A stretch of 29,957 nt of DNA, from positions 1 through 29,957 of IMG/VR virus record IMGVR_UViG_3300040816_000196; one strand, 5' to 3'. This document shows positions 22,966 through 29,957 of the stretch, piece by piece. Position numbers and translations under genes: made by a program. The first letter of the stretch is position 1, and every line of letters begins with the position of its first letter. The stretch is from a virus. Under the pieces are notes generated by a model, which did no database searches, was not told the DNA's origin, and worked only from the letters and a program-made list of their open reading frames with translations.

Positions 22966-25900
22966 ATGTTTGAAAAATTAGTAAGAGATCTTTATAGTAA
23001 ATACGCACCAGATGTAGATGTAGAAGAAAAGTTAAAATATATTTCTCAATCAGATTATTCTGTTGATGGTTTTATGAATGATTTTTATGCTAAATATGCT
23101 CCAAATCAAGTTTTAGATGACGAAAAAAAAGGAGTTATTTACGAATCATATTTTCCAGAGCAATTTAAAAAGATTTCTGAAAAACAAGAAAAAGAAAAAA
23201 ATTTAGATCAAAGATCAAACACTTGGTTAGAAAATTTAGTTGGGCAAGAAGAAGGCAAAAGCTATAGTTTATTTGATAAAGAAAAAAATTATGGCGAGGA
23301 TCCTGGTCTTCTTTCGTTTTTTCCAAACATTTTTAATACAGCTGTAGACATGATGAGTGATTGGTACAAAGATGGTATGGCTTCATGGGCTCAATCTAAA
23401 TTAGTTCAACCTTATCAAGATATAATGGAAGCTCCAGATAAGATGTCTTCGGAAGATTTTCAAAAAATTATAGAATTAGGAAAAAAAGTGTCTGAACAGC
23501 CTTTAAGTAAAGAGCTACAAGAATTTCAACCTAGGTTTTTAGAACTGTTAAAAGAAAATCCAGATAATAGTTTAAAAGCTTATCTCCAGGCTTTTGCTGA
23601 AAACCCCAGCGCAACAATGAGTATGTTTGCTCAAAGTACAGCTCTTCAAGGTTTTACATTATTTAATAGTAGTGATGCAAAGGCAAACGCTTTAAAATAT
23701 GCTGCAACAACAATGACCGGTGCTTTTACCATTGGTCAACTAGGGCCTCAAGCTGGATTTCTTGAAGAGATAGTAACTATTCCAGTGGCTGGTATAGCTG
23801 GAGTAATGGGTGGTGTTTCTAGAACAATGGAAGAATCTTTTACTTTAATGGATTTAGCTTTAGAAGATATAGGTCAAGAAAAATATCTTAAAATGAGCGA
23901 TGAAGAAAAAGAACAAGCTCTTAGAGATGTATTTGAAAATAAAGAAAAGTTTGATGACATAAAGAGTAAAGCTATAGCAAGAGGTAAAACAATATCTTAT
24001 TTTGACACAGCGGCTGGACTTTTAGTACCAGGTTTCGGTAAAAGTATAGGAAAAGGTATGGCTTTAAGTAGAGCTAGTAAAATGACCAATGTTGCTAGAA
24101 CTTTTGGAACAGCAACTTTAGAAACAGGTATGGGTATGGCTAGTGAATACTTTGGACAAAAAGCGGCTGGTCAAGAAACTGACATGTTTGAAATATATGC
24201 GGAAGGTTTTACAGATAAAGTTTTTACAATTTATGATTTAGCGCAAAGTGGAGCGAAAACTCCTAAGTACAGTATAAATGGTAAGCCTATGAATGGCAAG
24301 CAGTTTTCAGAAACTTTAAAATTAATGGATGACGAAGCTTACTCTGGTGCTATTATAAAAATTGAAAACAGCCCTGTTGCTCAGCAAATAGTAGACAATA
24401 GAACAGAAAATATAGCTTTAGATCAGAAAATAAATAGTAAAATATCCGATCCTGCTGATAGAGCTAAAATGATGAAGCTAGAAAAACAATATAAAAAACT
24501 AGCTAAAAACGATACAGAGTCTGGTAAAAAACAGAAAGCTAAAATTAAAGAGCAAATTGATGCTATAGAAACTAAATATGAAAATTCTAAAGTAGACGTT
24601 ACTATTGAAAACAGAAAAAAAGCTGTAGCGTTAGCTATAGACAATAAATTTGAAAAACAATTTAATAAAAACTTAAAAAGTGTACAAGATTTTGCTGATC
24701 AAAAAGGTTTAGATATAGATATAAGCGAAAACGAAGATACTTATTTTCAAAAAATAGCTGATGCAACAAGTCAAACGTTAGAACAAATAAAACAAAAAGC
24801 TGTTGGTAGTGATGGTGCTTTTATTGGTAAGGGTAAGATATTTATAAATAAAACTCAAGCTAAAAAAATAGGTGCGGTAAATGTCGCATCACATGAAGTT
24901 TTACATCCTATTTTAAATGCTTTAGTAGGTGGTACAAAAGCACAACAAAATCTAGTTAATGGTTTTAAAAAGAAATTAAATAGTAAGCAAAGAGCAATGA
25001 TGGATGAGTTTATGGGTAATCAACCGGAAGGTACTGAGTACTTAACCGTTTTTACTGATAACTTTGATGCTATTATGGCTGAGCAAAACATAACTCAAAA
25101 AATAAGTGATTTTTTTAGAGACTTATATGTTAAGCTTGGTTATGAAAATATAAATTTTGACAGCGGTGAAGGTATATATAACTTTTTAAAAGAATATAGT
25201 AAAAGTACTAGAGAAGGTAAATTAAGTGATAGAGCTACAAAAGCTATAGATAAAGCTGAAGCAAAAGTTGATACTAAAATAGGTGATGTTGATACCGCTG
25301 GTAATGTTATACAAAAATCACAGGTTTATCAGTCGGTTGAAGGCATGAAAGATGGTTTACTAAACCCTAAAACAAAAAGAGATACAGCTTTTACTATGTC
25401 TAATGAGTTGTTAAATGAGATAGACAGAAGATTAAAAATTGATGTAGATTCTGAAACAAGAGAAGATATTGTTAGAGATTTTGCTTTTAATGAACAAAGA
25501 GGTTTATTAGGTTTAATACAAAAATATGACCCAGATATAAATGACAGTGTTATGGGTTATTTAAATGCTAAAGTTAAAGGTAGAAGTTTGTTTGATGCTA
25601 GACTTCAAGAGTTTTATGAAAAAGATCCTAGATATAATAAAATAGTACAATCTTTATCAGATGAAGCTACACAGAAAAAAGCTCAGAAAAAATTAGATGA
25701 AGAGAGTAGTAAAGATCAAGGTCCAGCAGCTAGAGCGCTAACAGATTTTAATGATTTGATGATTAACGATGAAAATTTTATAACATCAGATATATACAAG
25801 TCTATAAAAGGTAAAATAATAAATAACATAACATTACTATTATCTAAGGGTAATTTAGATGTTAATAGTATGGTTGATATTATAAACAAAGAAATTTCTA

Positions 25901-28900
25901 ACGTTATTAAAAAAGCTCAAGGTAAAATATCTAGGGTAGATGGTAAGGTTGTAATATCTAAAGAATACGACAACTTTGTAAGAGAAGGTTATGAAAGCGG
26001 TATTAAATCTTTACCTATAAGGGTTATAAAAGATAGTTATTTAAATAAACTATTTCCTAGTAAAAAGTTAGGCAAGGTTGACATGCAGAATAGAAAAGCT
26101 GATAACCCAAACCTTAAAAAAGACAGTAATTATAGAATAGATAAATTAGAAATTAAACCACCTACATTAGGTAAATGGATTAAATATTTTACAGAAGGTG
26201 GTTATACAACTTTATTAGCTAAACAAAAAAAGTACGCAACTGAAATAGCTAAAGCTGTATCGTTAAAAGTAACTAGAGAGTCTATAGTTGATCAAGATGT
26301 ATTATTAGAAATATTTAACAAATCTTCTTTGAGAAATGAAGAAATAACAATAGACATTATTGAAACTTATTTTAATAATTTTGAACAAACTTTAGATAGT
26401 AAAACAGATGAAAGATCTGGTTTTGATGATATACAGTTTAGTAACACGGGTAAAATAACTAAAAAAGGTGCTGAAATACTTGCGAACAAAGCTTTAAATA
26501 ATGATCGTTCTGGATTGCCTGGAAATTTTATTATTAAAGTATTTGAGCCTATACAAAATGTATTTAAAGGTGGTTATGTATCTATGGTATTTCAAAGTGA
26601 AAAACTTTCTGATAAAGATATTCAATTGTTTCAAAGTGTAAAACCTTTATACAGTGTTGTTAATGAAGAAAAGATTTTAAACGAAGATACAAATAAAATT
26701 TTAGATCAAGGTTTTAGTAACTTTTTGAAAAAACTACCAAGTGAGTTAATAGAAAAAGTAAAAACAATATTAGATTATGCCGGCATGCATCATAGGGGTA
26801 AAAACCTATCGTCAGATGAAGCTAAATCTTTCGTTAAAAAGCTAAATAAAAACATTGAAGAGACAAACCCTGAATTATTAAAATTATATAAAAAAATAAA
26901 TTTTGAACATATAAGTCTTCAGTTGCAAGGACAGAATTGGTATAATAAAAATGTTTTAGCTATTCAAGCTGGTAAAAATATTAAAGAAAAAATATCTTTA
27001 ATGCAGTCTCTTTACAAAGATATAGTTCTTAAAAATAATGCTAATTTAGCTCTTAAAAACTATTTAGATGCTAAGATGACTGATTTAATTAAAAAAGGTG
27101 AGTTATCAAAAGAGTATGTTTATGTGAGAGGTAGACTTGAAACAAACATAGCTAAATCAGGTAGAGCTCTTAGTATGTTTGAATATATTGAATTATTTGA
27201 CGGTGAGCAAGTTGTTTTAAATACAAACGGAGGTCTTCAAAAAAAACCTGCAAAAGGTAAAAACATGGATGATAAAGCTTATCAAATAAAACTTGATGAG
27301 TATTACAATAAATGGAAACAAACCGTCAACTGGAGTGAAGCTTTAAAAATAGCTAAAAAAATACACAATAACAAAAAAAATAAAAATAAAACATTTACTA
27401 AAAATCAATTGTTTGACTTAACTATTAAACAAATAGTAAATAAAAATGAGCATTTAAAAGAGAACTCTATGACAGCTGGTCTAGCTACTATATCCGCAAT
27501 GTCTGGCACGTTTGATACTACAATAAATGAAACACATACAACAGCTTGGTTGTCTAAAATGACTGCAGACAAAATGGATGCAGCCGGTGGAACTGTTACT
27601 TTTGATGGAGCAACAAGATTAATAAAATATTTATCAAAAGAAGTATCAAATAATATATATCATATTTCAGGTGTAAAAGCTACAACACATGTTATACAAA
27701 CTGTCGTTAGCAAAGGGTTGAAAGATGGGTCAATAAAAATGTCTGATTTACCAACCGAAGTTCAAAACGAAATTGATTTTAGTAAAACAGAACAATCAAA
27801 CTCTGATCAGTTTAATAAAATACTAGAACAAACAAAAGGTGTTGATGCTGTTAAAAGATTTTCAGATGCTGCTGCTAAATCAAGAGGAGCTAAAAAAGGT
27901 TTATACGACTGGTTTATACCACCATCTGCTGAAGATTTTTCTGGTTTACTTTATAAGTTTTTAGGTAAAGGTAAAGTAGGAGATGAACAAATGAAGTTTT
28001 TTAAAGATAAACTAATAAACCCGTTTGCTTCTGCTATGGCTGAAATAGATAGAAGAAAACAACAAATGTCTAATGAGTATTTAGCATTAAGAAAGAAAAT
28101 GCCAGGTGTTAAGAAAATGTTAGGAGAAAACACTGGTTATAATGAATTCACATATGACAGTGCTGTGAGAGTTTATTTATGGGATAAAGCTGGTTTTGAA
28201 ATACCTGGTTTATCTAAAAGAGATCAAACAGAGTTAGTTAAAAAAATAAAAGAAAATGCTGATTTAAAGTTATATGCTGACACTTTAGGTGTGATAAGTA
28301 AGCTTAAAGATGGTTGGGTTAAACCAAGTGAAAGTTGGTTAGGTGGTAATATACCTACAGATCTTAGTGATATAAATCAAAAAGTAAATAGAAAAGAGGT
28401 TTTAGCTGAATGGGTTAAAAACAAAAACGAAATATTTAGTAAAGAAAACTTAAATAAAATTGAAGCTATATATGGCACAGATTTTAGAGAGTCTTTAGAA
28501 GAAATATTAGGTAGAATGGAAAGAGGTTCTAATAGACCTATAGGTTCTAATCAAAACAAACTTACAACTAAGTTTATGAACTGGGTTAATAACTCGGTTG
28601 GTGCTATAATGTTCTTCAATGCTAGATCTGCAATATTACAGACTATATCTATGGCTAACTTTGTTAACTTTAGTGACAACAATATATTCGCAGCGTCAAA
28701 AGCTTTTGCTAATCAAAAACAATTTTGGGCAGATTTTACTATGTTATTTAATAGCGATTTCTTAAAACAAAGAAGATCAGGTTTAAAAACAGATATAAAT
28801 GAAGCTGAAATATCTAATGCTGTAGGTACTGCCCCTAACAAAGCAACTGCTGCATTTAAATATATGCTTAAAAAAGGTTTTTTACCTACACAAATTGCAG

Positions 28901-29841
28901 ATAGTTTTGCTATAGCAATGGGTGGCGCTAGTTTTATAAGAAATAGAATAAACTCTTTAGTTAAAAGTGGTATGACCAAGCAAGAAGCTATGGATCAAGC
29001 TATGTTAGATTTTAGAGAAATATCTGAAGAAGCTCAACAATCTAGTAGACCTGATAGAATTAGTTCACAGCAAGCTGGACCACTTGGTCGTGTAATATTA
29101 GCTTTTGCAAACACACCTATGCAGTATGCAAGGATGCAGAAAAAAGCAATACTTGATTTAAAAAATGGTAGAGGTGATTGGAAAACAAACATGAGTAAAA
29201 TACTTTACTATGGTGTTATACAAAACTTTATATTTAATGCATTACAGCAAGCATTGTTTGCAATGGCGTTTGATGATGATGAAGAAAAGTTACAAGAAAA
29301 AGAATTAGGTATATTAAACGGTATGGCTGATTCACTGTTAAGGGGTACCGGTGTTGGTGGTGCTGGTGTAGCTACTGTGAAAAATATGGTTATGGAATTA
29401 ATAAGACAAAACCAAAAAGATAGACCTGATTATGTAAATGTTGCATTAAAGTCAACAACAATATCACCACCTATATCTTCTAAACTAAACAAATTAGTAT
29501 CTTCAGCAAGAACATTTCAATGGAACGGTAAAGAAATAAGAGAAGAAGGTTTAAGCTTAGATAACCCAGCTAACTTAGCTGTAGGTAAAACAGTATCTGC
29601 TTTTACTAACATACCTTTAGATAGAGTCGTACAAAAAATAGATAATTTAAAAACAGCTACAGAAGAAGAAACTGCAGCTTGGCAAAGTATAGCTTTAGTA
29701 TTAGGATGGGATCAATGGAGTTTAGGTATGAATCCATATCAACAGAAAAAAAGCAAACCCTCTAATAAAAGAAAAATTAGAAGCAAAAGTAATAAAATTA
29801 ATATTAGTACAAACTCTAAAAATAGAAAAATAAGAAAATGA
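22966..29841 (+). CDS. Giant internal virion protein with zinc-peptidase motif
   Basis: A 2291-aa protein, the last and largest of the ejection-type cluster. The N-terminus holds two copies of a short motif, DLYSKYAP (8-15) and DFYAKYAP (39-46). Residues about 240-290 contain a hydrophobic, Gly-rich membrane-active stretch (IPVAGIAGVMGGV). HEVLH at 643-647 with Glu691 in TEYLTVFTDN fits a gluzincin-type zinc site. The C-terminal third (GLYDWFIPPSAEDFSGLLYK, AIMFFNARSAILQTISMANF, SRPDRISSQQAGPLGRVILA, ANTPMQYARM) is a block I know from very large virion proteins of marine phages. A hydrophobic helix lies near 2080-2106 and a strongly basic tail covers the last 35 residues. By place it resembles T7 gp16, but no lysozyme motif was found. 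Its TGA overlaps the next ATG by three bases. Confidence 0.75.
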   Translation: MFEKLVRDLYSKYAPDVDVEEKLKYISQSDYSVDGFMNDFYAKYAPNQVLDDEKKGVIYESYFPEQFKKISEKQEKEKNLDQRSNTWLENLVGQEEGKSYSLFDKEKNYGEDPGLLSFFPNIFNTAVDMMSDWYKDGMASWAQSKLVQPYQDIMEAPDKMSSEDFQKIIELGKKVSEQPLSKELQEFQPRFLELLKENPDNSLKAYLQAFAENPSATMSMFAQSTALQGFTLFNSSDAKANALKYAATTMTGAFTIGQLGPQAGFLEEIVTIPVAGIAGVMGGVSRTMEESFTLMDLALEDIGQEKYLKMSDEEKEQALRDVFENKEKFDDIKSKAIARGKTISYFDTAAGLLVPGFGKSIGKGMALSRASKMTNVARTFGTATLETGMGMASEYFGQKAAGQETDMFEIYAEGFTDKVFTIYDLAQSGAKTPKYSINGKPMNGKQFSETLKLMDDEAYSGAIIKIENSPVAQQIVDNRTENIALDQKINSKISDPADRAKMMKLEKQYKKLAKNDTESGKKQKAKIKEQIDAIETKYENSKVDVTIENRKKAVALAIDNKFEKQFNKNLKSVQDFADQKGLDIDISENEDTYFQKIADATSQTLEQIKQKAVGSDGAFIGKGKIFINKTQAKKIGAVNVASHEVLHPILNALVGGTKAQQNLVNGFKKKLNSKQRAMMDEFMGNQPEGTEYLTVFTDNFDAIMAEQNITQKISDFFRDLYVKLGYENINFDSGEGIYNFLKEYSKSTREGKLSDRATKAIDKAEAKVDTKIGDVDTAGNVIQKSQVYQSVEGMKDGLLNPKTKRDTAFTMSNELLNEIDRRLKIDVDSETREDIVRDFAFNEQRGLLGLIQKYDPDINDSVMGYLNAKVKGRSLFDARLQEFYEKDPRYNKIVQSLSDEATQKKAQKKLDEESSKDQGPAARALTDFNDLMINDENFITSDIYKSIKGKIINNITLLLSKGNLDVNSMVDIINKEISNVIKKAQGKISRVDGKVVISKEYDNFVREGYESGIKSLPIRVIKDSYLNKLFPSKKLGKVDMQNRKADNPNLKKDSNYRIDKLEIKPPTLGKWIKYFTEGGYTTLLAKQKKYATEIAKAVSLKVTRESIVDQDVLLEIFNKSSLRNEEITIDIIETYFNNFEQTLDSKTDERSGFDDIQFSNTGKITKKGAEILANKALNNDRSGLPGNFIIKVFEPIQNVFKGGYVSMVFQSEKLSDKDIQLFQSVKPLYSVVNEEKILNEDTNKILDQGFSNFLKKLPSELIEKVKTILDYAGMHHRGKNLSSDEAKSFVKKLNKNIEETNPELLKLYKKINFEHISLQLQGQNWYNKNVLAIQAGKNIKEKISLMQSLYKDIVLKNNANLALKNYLDAKMTDLIKKGELSKEYVYVRGRLETNIAKSGRALSMFEYIELFDGEQVVLNTNGGLQKKPAKGKNMDDKAYQIKLDEYYNKWKQTVNWSEALKIAKKIHNNKKNKNKTFTKNQLFDLTIKQIVNKNEHLKENSMTAGLATISAMSGTFDTTINETHTTAWLSKMTADKMDAAGGTVTFDGATRLIKYLSKEVSNNIYHISGVKATTHVIQTVVSKGLKDGSIKMSDLPTEVQNEIDFSKTEQSNSDQFNKILEQTKGVDAVKRFSDAAAKSRGAKKGLYDWFIPPSAEDFSGLLYKFLGKGKVGDEQMKFFKDKLINPFASAMAEIDRRKQQMSNEYLALRKKMPGVKKMLGENTGYNEFTYDSAVRVYLWDKAGFEIPGLSKRDQTELVKKIKENADLKLYADTLGVISKLKDGWVKPSESWLGGNIPTDLSDINQKVNRKEVLAEWVKNKNEIFSKENLNKIEAIYGTDFRESLEEILGRMERGSNRPIGSNQNKLTTKFMNWVNNSVGAIMFFNARSAILQTISMANFVNFSDNNIFAASKAFANQKQFWADFTMLFNSDFLKQRRSGLKTDINEAEISNAVGTAPNKATAAFKYMLKKGFLPTQIADSFAIAMGGASFIRNRINSLVKSGMTKQEAMDQAMLDFREISEEAQQSSRPDRISSQQAGPLGRVILAFANTPMQYARMQKKAILDLKNGRGDWKTNMSKILYYGVIQNFIFNALQQALFAMAFDDDEEKLQEKELGILNGMADSLLRGTGVGGAGVATVKNMVMELIRQNQKDRPDYVNVALKSTTISPPISSKLNKLVSSARTFQWNGKEIREEGLSLDNPANLAVGKTVSAFTNIPLDRVVQKIDNLKTATEEETAAWQSIALVLGWDQWSLGMNPYQQKKSKPSNKRKIRSKSNKINISTNSKNRKIRK

Positions 29842-29957
29842 TAAGTAAACACATAAGTATGAAAGAAGCTGTGTATAGCAATACAGCTATAAGGCGAGGT
29901 ATAGATAATACACCAGGAGAGTACGAACTACAAAACATGGAGTTACTTGCAAGAAAA
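29838..29957 (+). CDS. M15-type peptidase (D-Ala-D-Ala carboxypeptidase-like), 3' partial
   Basis: Only the first 40 codons lie in the window: MISKHISMKEAVYSNTAIRR, then GIDNTPGEYELQNMELLARK. The HISxKEAVYSNTAIRRGIDNTP opening is characteristic of phage M15A-family peptidases, which cleave peptidoglycan cross-links and act in lysis or in local wall digestion during entry. The zinc ligands of the family lie further on and cannot be checked here. The ATG at 29838 overlaps the TGA of the giant internal protein gene (ATGA), so translation is probably coupled. It could serve as endolysin or as a virion-associated enzyme; its link to the ejection cluster leaves both open. Confidence 0.8.
   Translation, partial: MISKHISMKEAVYSNTAIRRGIDNTPGEYELQNMELLARK

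Noticed and set aside
22966-29841. Virion RNA polymerase (N4 or crAss-like) within the giant protein
   Set aside because: No DxDxD/DFDGD catalytic motif or other polymerase signature was seen; DIDIS near residue 583 lacks the right context.
1-29957. tRNA genes, CRISPR arrays, insertion sequences, attachment sites
   Set aside because: Gaps between genes are all under 100 bases and none shows cloverleaf, direct-repeat/spacer or terminal-repeat structure.

Overview
This window is a tightly packed, single-strand (+) virion-morphogenesis block of a tailed phage with short-tailed (podovirus-like) gene content. It is AT-rich and well over 98% coding, and most neighbouring genes overlap by a few bases or lie only a few bases apart. 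No tape measure, tail sheath or tail-tube protein is seen. Instead there is a large portal, two probable connector proteins, a 1411-aa nozzle/'stabilization'-type protein and three consecutive internal (ejection) proteins. Starts have A/T-rich leaders without Shine-Dalgarno sequences, as in Bacteroidota and their phages. The protein families resemble those I know from uncultured marine phage contigs and, more loosely, from crAss-like phages. A marine Bacteroidota (flavobacterial) host is an inference, not a demonstration. TAA, TAG and TGA all end genes here, so there is no sign of stop-codon reassignment.

Layout. (1) 1-2756: a long tail fibre with repeated FYD...YYVDP motifs and a C-terminal S74 self-cleaving chaperone; it is open at the left edge. 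(2) 2802-4505: five small genes, including a probable tandem GroES-like co-chaperonin and a small-terminase candidate. (3) 4505-11803: large terminase, portal, acidic scaffold candidate, major capsid protein. (4) 11804-12695: a 250-aa conserved protein bracketed by two hairpin terminators. (5) 12696-20930: two head-tail connector candidates, the 1411-aa nozzle/stabilization protein, a 691-aa beta-rich virion protein with an Ig/cadherin-like domain, and a small beta-rich virion protein. (6) 20971-29841: three internal virion proteins of 207, 452 and 2291 aa, similar in logic to T7 gp14/gp15/gp16; the largest carries an HEVLH zinc-peptidase motif. (7) 29838 to the edge: the first 40 codons of an M15-type peptidase.

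How the genes work together: portal, scaffold and capsid protein build the procapsid, with capsid folding perhaps helped by the phage GroES-like protein. The terminase packages DNA, the connectors and nozzle close the head, the fibre and Ig-domain protein contact the host, and the internal proteins are ejected to cross the envelope.

The points most worth following up are the duplicated GroES fold beside the terminase, the lambda-type shifted Walker A lysine in the terminase, a GC island inside that gene, the mutually exclusive hairpins after the capsid gene, the back-to-back palindromes before the scaffold gene, and the metallopeptidase motif in the giant ejection protein.
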